DNA from: Ophiocordyceps camponoti-saundersi (nom. inval.) | Taxonomy: Eukaryota > Ascomycota > Sordariomycetes > Hypocreales > Ophiocordycipitaceae | DNA length: 64,000 nt | Assembly (NCBI GenBank): GCA_003339415.1 | Contig: PDHQ01000127.1 | Coordinates: 29,178-93,177, forward strand | Direction of reading: 5' to 3' | Part shown: one piece after another, positions 48,930 through 61,512 of the stretch | Numbering within the stretch: the first letter of the stretch is position 1 | Layout of the letters: every line of letters starts with the position of its first letter | Program-made: the position numbers and the translations under genes | The notes under the pieces: generated by a model | What the model was told of the DNA's origin: nothing | What the model saw: only the letters and a program-made list of their open reading frames with translations | Database searches by the model: none

Positions 48930-51310
48930 CTTTTTTTTACGCTATAATCTTACCTTATAATACTAATATTAAGATAAGGGGGGTAAGGACTATAAGGTTA
49001 AACTAAAAAAAGATTTCGTAATCTCTAAAATTAAAGATTTATTTTAATTAATTAGATTCTAGCTTTTAAGGAATAAGATAGAATAAGAAGTTTACGTTTA
49101 TTAAGAAGTATACGATTTTTAAGCTAGCGGTTAAGTTTAGGTTATAAGTATAAAAAAGTTCTTTTAGCTACTTTTGCTAGAAAAGCTTATTCCTAATAAT
49201 ATATAAGCGTCTACTTAGCAGATTAAACTATATTAGTCCTTAGTTAACCCCCTTAGCTACGCGAAGCTTATTACTTTTAGTTTAAATCTTTTTTTTTTAA
49301 TTATTAGAAAGCTATATATTTATTTATATAATCTTTTAGATAAGTATATATTAGTAATATATTAAGCGCTAATCTTCCTCTATTAGTCTTAATAATAAAG
49401 TTTAATATTTAGCGGGGATATATAAAATCTATACCTTTATACGCGGAACGCTTTAATAATACCGCTTTTATAAACTAATAAGATAGGAAAAGTATATTTA
49501 GCTATATAATTAAGCTCCTTAATATTATAATTTAATATAAATTAGGAGATAAGTAACTATTATAATAAGTAATACCGAAGTAAAACTACTTATACTTACT
49601 TTTATTATAAAAAAAATAAACGCTTTTTATTATATTAGTAATAAACTTAATATTATTCTTTTAGCCTTTTTAGAAGTTTTTTATAATAATATATAAATAA
49701 TATACTTACTTATAAAGGAAATATTAAAGCTATTAATTAAGATATAATATTTTAATATCTATTAGTATTAGTTACGATATAATATTTAAGTAAATTATAT
49801 AAAGATTACTTAGATATAAACTTCTGCGAAAGTTAGAGATTATTTTATAAAACCTTTTTAAGGATAATTATTTAAGAAGTTCTAAAACGAACTTAGATTT
49901 AAGATAAATTTACTTAATACGCTAGTTATTTATATAATTCCCCTTTATTATTATAAAGTTTACTTTATTTACTATTTTATATTATTATTATTATAGTTAC
50001 TATTTTTTATATTTATTACTTAATATTATCTTTTCTATATAAAGGACTAGTTTATTTCCTTACTAACGTCTCTTCTCTATATTTACCTAAGCTTACTAAG
50101 CCTAAGTTAAAGGATATAAGTACGGTATTAAAGCTAGCTAGCGCGTAGCGTGCTTTAGATATTATAATAATAAGAGAACTATTTGCCTATTTTTATTTTA
50201 AATATTTATAGTATTTTTAAGTTTAATAATCTTACGGTCCTTTATAATATTATCGTTATTAGCGATCGTAAACCCCCCTAACTTTATTAACTTAGCCGTT
50301 TTAATTAGACGCTATAATAAGTAATAATAACCTTATTAAGCTTAAATATATAAGCTATAAGCACTATATTAGAAACTAAGTAATAAAATATATAACTTAA
50401 AAGGATAAGCGCGTATATATAAATAAGAGTATTTTTCGTATAAAGTCGCGTTCTCGGCACTACGGCTTTAAACTAAAAGCGAGCGAAAGTATTTATTATC
50501 TCTTAAAACTTAATTTACTATAAGTTATAATACGGCCGTAATTTTAGCTTAAAGTATTACGCTAACCGCGGGCATAGTAAGCGTATAACGCTTTATATCC
50601 TAAAAAGGTATTTTATATTATTTTTAAATATTAGGAATATAGGGAATTTAAGGTAGAGATTTACGTTAATAGATAAGGTTATTATTATAACTAGTATTTA
50701 AGGATAAGCTATCGGAACCTTAATAAGGCGATATCTTCCGTATATACTTAGGTTTTAAGGACTTATAATATCTATTTTAGAAAAGGAAGAAATAAAAGAA
50801 TAATTAAAAAACTACTTACGAAAGAAGAAAAAGAGGATAAAGGAAGAAGAAAAAGGAAAAGAGAGAGAGGAAGAGAAGAGGGCATTTTATACTATACTTA
50901 GATAACTTAGCTAGCTTTACTAATTTAATAAGTATAGAAGATATATTCTTATAGTCTTTTCCTATAAGTTTTCTCTTAAAAGTTTTAATAATCTTATCTT
51001 ATAATCTTTAAAGTTATTTTTAAAGCTTATTAGATATTTTTAAATAAGCTTATAAGCTTAAGGGGGGTATATTACGTATATATATATAAGAAAATACCTC
51101 CTTTATATTATAAAAATAGGTATTAGCCTTATAAATAAGGGCTAAAAACTTAAAAAAGAAAATAGTCGCTATTAAAATAGTTAGAGGCAGATATCGGATA
51201 GGTAAAACTAAAGCGTTATTATATATATTTCCTAATTATAAAAAAAAATATAAGTTCTAACTATATTTTTAAATAAGACTTAAAATACTATATTATTTCT
51301 AAATACTTTA
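48930..51310 (+). mobile_element. Family X transposon, second copy (partial)
   Basis: Co-linear with 18200-20780. The GCTATAATCTTACCTTATAA region near 48940 corresponds to 18238, the GTAAAACTACTTA region at 49579 to 18838, AAGGATAATTATTTAAG at 49860 to 19123, and the GA-rich plus GGGCATTTTATAC block at 50780-50900 to 20085-20205. It ends in ATATTTTTAAATAAGACTTA near 51265, like 20729 and 52710. Too decayed to read a protein. Confidence 0.55.
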
Positions 51311-51369
51311 ACTTATATCCTTATAATAGTTATAAGCTTAATCTGCCTTATTTAATCCGAGTTATATTT

Positions 51370-52770
51370 AAAAATCTTAGCTAGGAAAAATATTTATTTT
51401 TTTTTTTCCTTTTATTTTTAATATATTTACGTAGGCGTTATTCTTTTATATTTATTACCTATAAACGTTTTTACTATTTAAAAGTCTAAATACCTCCTCT
51501 TAACTAATAGGTCTTTTTTATTATAACTTAAGCTTGCTAAGTAAGAGTTAAGTAATAAGGGTATAATATACTAATAAGCTAATATATAGCGTATTTAAAA
51601 TATAAACCTAATAAAAAACTATTTTATTTATTTTTAGCCTCTGGAGTATCCTTTATCTTAATTACTTCTCTATCTTTAATAATATTATTATCGTTAAGAA
51701 TAATAATAGCTAGTTAACTTATTAAACTAACCGCTTACGCGGTATACTAAAAAGAGTAATATTATCTTTATCTAGCTTAGATATAATTAGCGTAGGCGCT
51801 ATACTAAAAGCTAAGAAAAGAGGCGTAACGCTAAAAAGGGTAAGCTCTAATATATAAGTAATAGTATTTAAGGTAAGGCGGTAAGTTCCGCGTGCTATAA
51901 CTTTAAATAATAATCGCTTTAAAATATCTAAAATTATATAAAATCTTAAAATAAACGTTCTTAGCTAATATAATAATCTTAGCTTTAAGAATAATATTAA
52001 CGGCAAGCTTTAAAAGTGCCTAGTGCTTAGAATCTTATAAGGGAAAAATATATTATTTTATAGTATAAGAAATCCGCAGGCGAATACTTATATTTACGCT
52101 TAGTACGGTTATAAACGATATTATTAATAGGTTTATAATTAGAAGCTTAAGGAGGCGATACTTTTTTTAGATATTATAATCGTAAGCGGACGGAAAACTT
52201 AAGTTACTTATAAAATCTATAATCTTCTCTAAAAAAAGCTATATAAAATAAAAAAATAACCGTAGGAGAAGAAGAAGATAAGGATAAAGGAGGAAGAAAA
52301 AAGAAAAGAGAGAAAGGAAGAGAGAGGAGCTTTCTATACCCGCCCTAAATAACTTATCTAGCTTAACTAATTTAAAAGTATAAAAAATATATACTTATAG
52401 TCTTTTCCTACGTTTTTTTCTCTTAAGGGTTTAGATAATTTATTTTTATAATTTTTAAAAATAATTTTTAGGCTTATTAGATATATCTAAATAAGCTTAT
52501 AAGCTAGGGGGTATATTATATATATATATATAAGAAAATGCCTCCCTTATATATACCTAGAAAATAGGTATTAGTATTATTAATAAAAGCTAAAAACTAA
52601 AAAAGGAAATAGTTATTATAAAATAATTATAAGTATATATCTAAGTAAGGGGATTAGGGCGTTATATTCTATATTTACTATTTTAAAAAAAGATATAGGT
52701 TCTAATTATATTTTTAGATAAAACTTAAAATATTATATTATTTTTATATACTTTTACTTATATTTTTATA
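51370..52770 (+). mobile_element. Family X transposon, third copy (3' part)
   Basis: Matches 19190-20780 (GGCGTTATTCTTTTATATTTA near 51435; ATTATTATCGTTAAGAATAA near 51686; GA-rich block 52262-52335; GGTTCTAATTATATTTTTAG near 52695). It directly follows copy two, so two 3' ends of family X lie in tandem, and it abuts the left LTR of Copia element 2. Confidence 0.55.
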
Positions 52771-52794
52771 ATATAATATACCCGTATTAGTAAA

Positions 52795-53385
52795 ATATAT
52801 AGCGGTATATACCCTTTTATAAACTTACTTTATTTATTAGTAATAGCTAATATATACTATAATACTTTACTTTTAATAATATTTTATAAAAATATAACTA
52901 TTATTAGTTTTTACCGTATTATAAGGGCGAAAAGTTAGATATAAAAAACTAGGCGTAGGAAGCTATAAGAGGCAGAAATAAATAAAGTAACGATACTCTT
53001 TTCCTTATAAAGAATAGTAAGTTATATAACGACCTAGCTAGAAAAGATATAAAAAGCCTTCTCCTTTCCTAAACCCTCCCCTCTTATCTTCTTCTCTTCT
53101 TCTCTTCGCCTCTCCTTCTCTTCCTCTTCTCTTTTAGTAAAGTAGGCAGCGGCGATAATAACGATAATAACTAAGGTACGTTATAATAATATCTATAATA
53201 GCCGCGGCGGCGACCTTAATTAATAACCTTACTAACTTAATTATCTTATATAGTTATTTTTTTTTTTTAGACTATCCTTTATATATTGCTTAAGAAGTAT
53301 TATACCCTTTATTCGTAAATACTTTCCTCGAAAGGTTAGTAAGAATAGAAGGAGATAAAAACGTCCGGTGCTAAGGAAAAAAAAA
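52795..53385 (+). repeat. 5' LTR region of Copia element 2
   Basis: Shares about 550 bp with 56235-56788: CTTTTAATAATATTTTATAA, AAAAGTTAGATATAAAA, a C/T-rich run (CCCTCCCCTCTT...TCTTCTC), GCGACCTT(A)ATTAATAACC and AGGAATAGAAxGxxATAAA-like sequence. The upstream part differs in length from the right LTR, so the boundary is not exact. The same family occurs as a fragment at 30385-30600. Confidence 0.6.
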
Positions 53386-53399
53386 AAGCCCTCTTAAGA

Positions 53400-56010
53400 G
53401 GGTTATAAAGGCACTCGATCTACCCTAGAAATATAATATTAGCTAGCTACACGCCTAAAGCTATATAGTATATATAACGAAGCTAAAGGAAAAAATCGTA
53501 AGATTAAAAAAAATAGCTCCCCGCGCTTAGAAAAGTTATCTTATTAGTATTAAAAGTTTATATAGCTATATCTTTAAGATATAGCTTCTTAAATAAGAGA
53601 CCGTTATTCGGGCATAAGATATATACTTTATTAATTATGCTAGGGCCCCTACTATTAAAAAAAACCTATTAGTTAAATTTAGGGCTTATTTAGAAGAAAA
53701 AGAGGTTAAAGTTATCGATTTTAAGCTAATTTCTCTTCCTTTTAAAGAGAAGGGGCAGGAATAACGTTCCCGTAGCTAGAATAGCGGTATTAGCATTTTA
53801 TAGCCCTCTTCTATACTAAATAATAAATAATAACTAAAGAAATATCTAACTACTATAGCTAGATTATTAAATTTATCGCGCGTTAAAAAGGAATTTATAA
53901 GGCTATTAAAAGAGCGATTTAAAACGCCTAAAAGAGACCCTTCGCACCTTCCCTTACTAAACGCCACGCTTAATTAAGGTAACGAGGCACCGCGCCCGAT
54001 TTCTAAAAAAAATGCTTAAAAGTCTCTCGTTAATTAAAAAAGCTAAAAAGGTATAATTACTACCTATATCTATAAGCCTTCCTAGCTCTTAGATTAATTA
54101 TAATAATCGTAATAATCTTAATAAATTAGCTAGTACCTTATAGCTTTAATAAACCGATCTAATACCCGATAAATAACCCTTTTAATATATATATAAAGTA
54201 TTAATACTTTCTTCTACCTTAACTAATATATAATACTATAAGCGCTATTTATTTAAAAAAATCTAAGGTATTAAACTTACGAGAAGATTAAAAAGGCTTA
54301 TATAAGCTAATCTAGCTACTAAAGGTATTATTAAGATAGCTACGCTATATATTACCTTCGCTAATAAAGATAAATATATTAGTAAGGCGCTTATAATAAT
54401 TCTCTTAGCCTTAGCTATAGAAACCTTTATAAGCTATACCCCTAATAATTATTATACTATAAAAAAACTCCCCGACTTTAATAAATAATAAGTACTTATA
54501 ATAAATAAAGAACTTAATAAACTATATTAAAAGGGCGCTTAGGAGCTTATACCGAAGCCTTACGATATAAAGACCCTTCCTAAGCGTTAAGTATATATAA
54601 AGAAGCTTATTAAAAGCGTAGATCTAATAGCGAAAGCCCGCTAAGTTATCTATAAAGATCGTAATCTTATAAATTAGCTAGTTAAAAACCTTTATATTAT
54701 AGTAGCGTATTAATTATCTATTTATATCTTCCTTATACTTATCGCTATATAAGACTTTAAATAAGCTAAGTTCGACGTTATAAATACCTTTATTAACGCT
54801 AAACTTAATAAAGATATCTTTATCGAATAGCTTTATAGCTTTAAGGATAAATTAAGCTACGTTTACCGCCTAAAAAGGGCCTTTTATAGCTATTAAGCCT
54901 CGCTACGCTAGTAGTTTAAGCGTGCAGCTAAAAATCTAGCTAATCGCGGATTTAAATAACTTAACTCCGAGTTACGCCTCTATCGCTACGCTAATAGTAG
55001 CCTCCTTATTCTTTATATAAACGATATCCTCTTTATAATACTAATATAAGTATAGAATAATAATAAGGCCGTAATTCTTAATAAATTATATAAGGTTAAA
55101 TACCTTAGAAAGCTTTAAGAATTCCTTAGCCTTAAGTTCGATTATAATTATTAGGCCCGCACTATTTAAGTATATTAAACCTCCTTTACCCGTAAGATTC
55201 TTAAGCTATTCGATATTAACGATTTAAAGCTTATAAAGACGCTATAGCTAATAAAGTATATAATTCCTTATAATTAAAAAGAGGCTAAGATCGCGATAAA
55301 AGCTATAATATAGTAGAAATAAATAGGCAGCTTTAATTAGCTAGCCTTAAGTATAAGGCCCGATATTACGTATAGCGTAAAGAAGCTATTAGAGGCAAAT
55401 TCCTATATAACTTACGCTTATTTAGCTGCGATAAAGCACCTTTTCCGCTATTTACGCAGTATACTATCTCTTAGTATTACGCTTAGAAAAGTAGCTTATA
55501 GTAAGGACTTTTAGCTATACGTTTATTTTAATATATCGTTTGCGGATAATTAAGTAACCCGCGCCTTAACGGCTAGGTTTATTATCTTCCTCGCTAGTAG
55601 CCTTATCGCGTAGTGCTTAAAGCGTTAGACTATTATTATAATAAGTAATATAAAGGCCGAATTTATAGCCCTTACGCCCGCTAAGCTTATAATAATCTAG
55701 CTCTCTAATATTATTTAAGATACTAGCTACGAATAAAAGAGGCCTCTTGTAATATTTACTAATAGTTAAAACGCGAAGTTAGCTATAATTAACTGACTTA
55801 ATAAGGCACGTATAAGGTATATTAACTTATAATATAAATAAATTATTTAAAGGTATTAGATAGGCTTCTTTAATTTATAGTAAATAAGTATAGAAGATAT
55901 AATTGTAAATAGCTTAATAAAAAGTTTATAAGCGAATAAATATTAGCAGTTTATATACTAGCTAAATTTAGCTATACTAAGGAATAGGGGCGGCTCTAAT
56001 AGCTTAAATA
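53400..56010 (+). pseudogene. Copia pol relic (reverse transcriptase and RNase H)
   Basis: The first ~1.1 kb is gag-like or unresolved. From about 54520 the frame reads KGA(stop)ELIPKPYDIKTLPK, then AKAR(stop)VIYKDR, the Copia RT entry motif (W-E-L-V ... K-A-R-W-V). At 54750-54900 follow KFDVINTFINAKLNKDIFIE and YVYRLKRAFY. At about 54990 YANSSLLILYINDILF carries the RT catalytic site with the YVDD first Asp now Asn. RNase H reads FADN(stop)VTRALTARFIIFLASS near 55537, ISNIKAEFIALTPA near 55645, and ANKYQQFIY near 55935. Stops are TAA/TAG. The short minus-strand open frame at 53776-53967 is a shadow here. Confidence 0.8.
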
Positions 56011-56069
56011 TTAAAAAATAATATTACGATAATTATTCTTTAGCTTACTTAGCTTTAAGGGCGGTATTA

Positions 56070-56788
56070 TATAATATACCTTATAGTTTAAGCTATAACT
56101 TACTTAAAGCTTAAGCCCGGTTAGGTTTATATATTAGCTATATTAAATTAATATAAAAGGGATACTATTAGCTTACTTAGTAAGAGTATAATATAGCTAA
56201 GTATCTAAATAGCTTATATACTTTAATAATTAGTAGCGGTAATTATATACTAAGGTACTTAACTTTTAATAATATTTTATAAAAATATAATTATTATTAG
56301 TTTTTACTATATTATAAGGGCGAAAAGTTAGATATAAAAGACCGGGCGTAGGAAGCTATAAAAAGTAAAGATAAATAAAGTAATAATACTCTCTTCCTCG
56401 TAAAGAATAGTAAGTTATATAATAGGTTATCTAGAAAAGATATAAAAGGCCCTTTTCTTTCCTAAACCCTCCCCTCTTCTCTTCTTCCCTTCTTCTCCTC
56501 TCCTCCCCTCCTTTTCTTCTTCTTTTTAGGTAAGGCGAGGAGCGACGATAACGATAACGATAACTAAAGTAAGCGATAACGTTATCTACGATATATATAG
56601 CGGCGACCTTTATTAATAACCTTACTAACTTAGTTTTTTTATATAATTATTTTTTTTTATTTTCTAATAAGTCCTTATATTTTATATAATAACTTTATAC
56701 TTACTCTTTATCGTACGATATCCTCTAATAAGGCTTACTAGGAATAGAAAGTAATAAAGATATCTAATATTAAAGAAAAACTTTTTTA
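56070..56788 (+). repeat. 3' LTR region of Copia element 2
   Basis: Starts after the purine run GGGCGG at TATTATATAATATACC. Its last ~550 bp match the left LTR, and ~165 bp at its start are missing or diverged in the left copy. It includes a direct triplicate GATAAC near 56550. Confidence 0.6.
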
Positions 56789-57079
56789 ACTATTTGCCCT
56801 TATAGTAAGTAAAAATAATAATATATATTAGATAAAAGGAGATACTAATATATAATACGAAAGATAAAGAGAAGCGCTTAATAGCGCTCCCTAGTAATAA
56901 TATCTAAATAAGGTCTTTAAATATAATATTATATTAAGATATTATAAAGCGTATATTATAATAGCGCGGACGCTTATTAGTATATTTAATAGTAAGCTAC
57001 GCCCCGATATTATTAAGCTTATATAATATTTATTAGAAAAACTCTAGCCTTTTTAAAAAATACTTCTTATTTAAGTCTA
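56789..57079. other. Spacer after Copia element 2
   Basis: A+T-rich with a GCGCTTAATAGCGC palindrome near 56874; no gene recognised. Confidence 0.4.
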
Positions 57080-57660
57080 GTAAGTACGCGATATATATAT
57101 TTTATTCGCGGGGAGCGCGGTATTATATAACTATAACTATAATAGTAGCTACGGATTCGGTTATAGATATAATTATAATTACTTAAAATAAAGATAATAA
57201 CGATATTAAACTTAAAATTATAGATTATATAAAGTAAGTTAAGATTATTATAGCTATCCTAAGTATAATATAAGTATTAAGAGATATATATAAATATATA
57301 TAATTAACTTAATACTTTTAAAATTAATTAAGGATAAGGATAACTAAAAGATATTAGAAAAGAGGAAAATAAAAGTTTGCTTTTATATAATATAAATAGT
57401 ATACGCTAAGTATAAATATAAGCGGGAAATATAAAGAAATAATCGTTATATAACGATAACTAAAATAGTATTACGAGGGTTATTAGAGAGTATAATAAGG
57501 TTATAATAATAAAAGGCTATAATAAGCTTAAGTAAGCGTCTCTAATTCCGATTAAGGAGAAAGGTAAAGAGACGTAGCTATAATAGTTATAATAAGAAAT
57601 ATATATAAAAATATCTAGCGCGCTTATTTCTTACGAATAATATTATTATATAAAGGAGCG
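57080..57660 (+). pseudogene. Weak plus-strand coding relic
   Basis: Around 57360-57600 one frame reads KRKIKVCFYII, a stop, IVYAKYKYKREI, a stop, RNNRYITITKIVLRGLLESI and later basic residues (FRLRRKVKRR). Stops are TAA only. The basic, Tyr-rich character is similar to the relic at 60174-60761, and the two could be parts of one element. No family recognised. Confidence 0.3.
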
Positions 57661-58146
57661 TGCCGAAAAGTTACTTAATAATATATATATAAATATAATA
57701 TATATTTTAGACTTTAAAATCTAAATATATATATATATTTAAAGGTACGGGGAGTGCGTTTTAAAGTAGTAAATATATATTAAAATTAAAGGTAAAATAT
57801 ATTATAATCTTATTATTAAAAGTTAATATTACGAAGATATTTATATATTATATAATATATATATATATATATATAAGATAGTAAGGATATATATTTTAAA
57901 ATAGTAAAATAATTATACTTAATTTAACTTTAAGATAATAATAGTTAAAAAGGGGGGAGAAAAAGGGAGGGGGCAGTTTATAATAGTTTACGCCCGCGGC
58001 CCTACTAATTATACCTTCGATAATATAATATTATATATATATAAAAGTAAGTTAGTCTTTAAGGTAAAGGTAGCTTAGGTAGCCTAGTAAGTATATTAGG
58101 TATAATAAGTATAAACTAAGTAAGATAAGTATAAAATACGGTAAAA

Positions 58147-58148
<2 letters not shown>
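57661..58148. other. TA-rich DNA, no gene
   Basis: Contains (TA)n runs near 57858-57872 and a purine block GGGGGGAGAAAAAGGGAGGG near 57952. Confidence 0.4.

Positions 58149-58181
<33 letters not shown>
58149..58181 (+). repeat. Poly(A) tract, 33 bases
   Basis: Uninterrupted A33, the longest homopolymer in the window. It could mark the 3' end of a retroposed sequence lying to its left, but no LINE-type frame is readable there. Confidence 0.9.
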
Positions 58182-58184
<3 letters not shown>

Positions 58185-60173
58185 ATTAAGTATAAATTTT
58201 ATATTATTATTTTTTTTTTCTTTTTTATTTTTTTATAAAATTTAGTACGAGAACTATTTAATAGAGACGCTAATTACTAACTAAGAAAAAAAATAAAGGA
58301 GAATTCGATATTAAAATTAAAAATATTAGCAGCTATATTATAAGCGATAAACTTCTTTAAGAAAGTAACGCTAGAAGCTAGATTCTTACCTCTTATCTTA
58401 AAATATTCGATAAGCACGTAATCGGATTTATTAGGTATAAGTAATATTCTTAAAAAAGTAAAGAAAACGATTCTTATATTATTATAATTCGAGTAGCTAA
58501 GCTAGTTTAAGCTATAGCTATAGTAGCTAGATTAATATAAGCTATTACTAAGTATACGCGAGGAAAAGAAGGTTAGAATATTAAATAAAGTAAAACCGTT
58601 TACCGATATTATAAACTAATAAATATACTATACGGACCTATTCGAGTTTCTAAAAAACGCTAAGCGGTAAAACTAATACTTATTATTTAGCTTATAAGTA
58701 TTAATAAGGATTTTATAAAAAAAGCTTACGAATACTATATATTTTATAAATAACGCGCTAAAAATAATAGCTAAGTATAGTAATAAGTATAATAATAAGA
58801 TATTTCGAGGAAAAGTAAGATTCTTTACTTATAGCCTTAAAAAGCAGCTTAGTAAGTATAAGCTTATTAGCGGACTAGTTAACTTTAGAGCGAAATTAAA
58901 TAACGGGGGATATTACTAAGGTAGTTTTTTATAAGACTAAGAAACGTAAATACTTATACTATTTAACTTATAAAAGGAGGGGAGGGAGGAAAGGGTAAAA
59001 TATATAGTAAGGGTATAGAAAAAGATCTTATACTTATAAGGAAAGGGAGTAGCGTTTAACTACGTTATTATACTATATATAAAATAAAAGGAAAAATAAG
59101 AATATAGCTACTTTTTAATAATAATATGTTAGCACTAAAGTAAGGGATTTATTAAATATAAGCTAAACTATATTACTAAAATCGCTAATATTAATATTTC
59201 GAAGATAGTATAATATAAAAAGGTAAGATAGTTAATACCTAAGCTAAGACTCCTTATATAAGATTAGGTTATACCGAAAGTAGGAGAGAAGCTAATATAT
59301 ATAAGCGCGATTAATATAATTATATTAAGCTTATATAAGATAGTAGCTAATAAACTTAATATTATAAGTTTAGAAAGATAAGGGGATATAAAATACCTTT
59401 TTAAAGCTAGAAAATAGAGAATAAATAAAGGTTACGATAAGAGTAAGGGACTAATAATAATAGGAGGGATATACTTATTTTATATACCGCCCTTATATTA
59501 AGTATTTAAGATAGATAAACTATTTACGCGTACGTAAATAAAAGGTAATAAAGTAAGACTAAGTAATTACTAAAAACTAGATAAAAAAGGCGAAATAATA
59601 TAAAGCGAAGAATATAGTATAAATATATAATAAAAGGAGATAAATAACGCGGGAAAAGATACTAAAGGAATAATATTTTTTATAGCTAGCTTTATAGATA
59701 AAGTTCTTATAAGTTCGGTAAGAAGCGAAGATAAGGTAAGAGGAAATAAGGAGGTTTAGTATTATCTCTAAGCTAATATTTCCTTTTTTTTATAAGGAGG
59801 AGTGGAAAGGGAAAGCGTCGAAGGAGAGAGAGAGGGGATAATAATAAGTATATCTTATAAAGGAGGAGTATAAAATACTATACTAAGGGATATAGTAAAG
59901 AGGATAGGAGAGCTAAATATATCGGAAATATTAGGTATATAAGATAAGCGTAACGAAAATTTAGAGGAAATAAGAGAGGAGAGGGAGCGGAAAGAAAAAA
60001 ACGCGCGGAATAATAAAATAAAGGAGAAAAAGAGAGGTAACAGTTTAAGTAAAACGGTACTAATAGGGAGCGCGGTAAAAAATATAAAAGATACGCGTAA
60101 AGCTATATCGTAAAGGAGAGATTTATAATAAGCTAATAAAGCTAAAAACGAAACCTACGCTATATTATCGATA
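58182..60173 (+). pseudogene. Extended plus-strand relic region, unresolved
   Basis: About 58280-58900 and 59000-60170 have coding-like texture on the plus strand (purine-biased, stops mostly TAA/TAG), leading into the clearer frame at 60174. Short less-altered words survive (e.g. AATAATATGTTAGCACTAAAG near 59121). I cannot join the frames or name a family. Confidence 0.3.
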
Positions 60174-60761
60174 GTAAGTCCGCGAAAGCGAAAAAGGAGG
60201 CTAGCTCGCTATATTATAAAAACTAAAAGAAAAAGGAAAAGTATAAAAATTAAAAAAAAGAGGAAAAAGGTACTTAGTTTAGAATAACTAAAATAATATA
60301 AAGTAAAGGCTATAAATATAGAGGAAAATATAGATAAAGAAAAGGTAGTAAAGGCGGTAAATAAAATATCGGAATTTAAAATATTAGGAATTAGGATATA
60401 TATAAACTATAAGGACTAGATAAAGAAATACCGTATAGAAGGAAAAGGTATCTTAAGACTTAGTAAGGCTAGATTAAATATAGTAGAAAACGGAAAGAAG
60501 ATTTATATAGAGAATAGGCACGGGCGGGACACGGTACTAAAGTATATAAGAATAAGTATATTTATCTTAGCTTAACTGCTAAGTCTAATAGTAGGCGACG
60601 CGTAAAGGTAAATTAATATTATAGTTAAAAGGTATTTAAGATAAAGGCTACTAAAAAGAAAAGGTAAAGTAAGAATAAAAGAGGAGCGTAAAATAATAAA
60701 AGATAGGAAAAGGTAAAATATAGGGAATACTAAGTTAAGTAATAAGGGGATATTAAGTTAG
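60174..60761 (+). pseudogene. Basic-protein coding relic, unknown function
   Basis: One frame of 196 codons carries eight internal stops, all TAA/TAG. It begins with a very basic stretch (SPRKRKRRLARYIIKTKRKR, then KKKRKK). It continues with INIEENIDKEKVVKAVNKIS, EGKGILRLSKARLNIVENGK and ENRHGRDTVLKYIRISIF, and ends at TAG 60759-60761. The first part resembles a nuclear-localisation-type cluster; the rest is a mixed alpha/beta-like sequence that I do not recognise. It lies at the downstream end of a 2.5-kb purine-rich block and may be the carboxyl end of a larger protein. Confidence 0.42.
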
Positions 60762-60899
60762 TAAAGATAATTATAAGGGAAGCGTGCTAAGTAATATAAA
60801 AAAAATATTTAGTTTTAATTTAGTAAAAGTAAGTATTTATAAGAGAGGGGGAGAGAGAGAAAGGATATTTTTTTTTTCTTACGGATTTATTAAATAATA

Positions 60900-61000
60900 T
60901 ATAATTCCTATCTACTCTTACCGCTATCGCTTTATCGAAAGGAGAAATATTATTATTTTATATATAAAGAATTATTATTTAGCTTATACTTATATAAGCG
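60900..61000 (+). repeat. Family M fragment, copy 16 (weak)
   Basis: Matches the region near the family M 3' end: CTACTCTTACC, ATAAAGAATTATTATTTAGC and TTATACTTATATA. No terminus is present. Confidence 0.45.
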
Positions 61001-61319
61001 AAAGTAAATAAACCTAAACTTTTATACCCCTCTTAGTAAAGTAATAAGACTTATACCTCCTTACCCTCTTAATTATTCTTAGTTAAGTTATAAGATAATA
61101 AAACTTAGACTTTCCTATTTTTTAGTTTTTCCTTAGTTAAGTTATAAAGAGTTCCGTATTTATATATTTAGAAATATAGTAGCAGATTACGGGCGACCGC
61201 GAGAGGGTTTTTAATCTTTATTATTTTATTATTATTAGTTAATATAAATCGTTACTTTATAATATAAGCGGGGTAATTATACGTTTAATACGCTCCGTAA
61301 GCGCCTAAACTTATTTAAT
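61001..61319. other. A+T-rich DNA, no gene
   Basis: Pyrimidine-biased; a less-altered patch CAGATTACGGGCGACCGCGA lies near 61184. Confidence 0.4.
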
Positions 61320-61512
61320 AAAGTTATAAACTTTTACTTTAATTATAGGAAGCGTATTATAAACTTATTATTTTTAGTTTATAATATAAATAAAATAATA
61401 CCTTATATATATATATTAGGCGTACTTAATATAGATAACTTTTACTTAAACTATAATAAGCGTATAAATAAACTACTATATTTAATTTATAATATAAATA
61501 GAATAATAGCGG
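61320..61512 (+). repeat. Two imperfect ~108-bp direct repeats
   Basis: CTTTTACTT(T/A)AA followed by AAGCGTAT(T)ATAAA and TTTATAATATAAATA occurs at 61331 and 61439, offset 108 bp, with mostly transition differences. Confidence 0.6.

Larger units (their letters stand above)
52795..56788 (+). mobile_element. Copia element 2, internally deleted and RIP-inactivated
   Basis: An LTR pair encloses only about 2.7 kb, too short for a full Copia interior. Reverse transcriptase and RNase H are readable; an integrase core is not. The RNase H relic is followed closely by GGGCGG (about 56066) and TATTATATAATATACC, the expected polypurine tract and LTR start. Homology between the two ends runs past the likely LTR limits, so the outer edges are approximate. 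Confidence 0.68.

Noticed and set aside
53776..53967. 63-codon minus-strand ORF
   Set aside because: Lies opposite the gag-like part of Copia element 2 and has no family resemblance; taken as chance.
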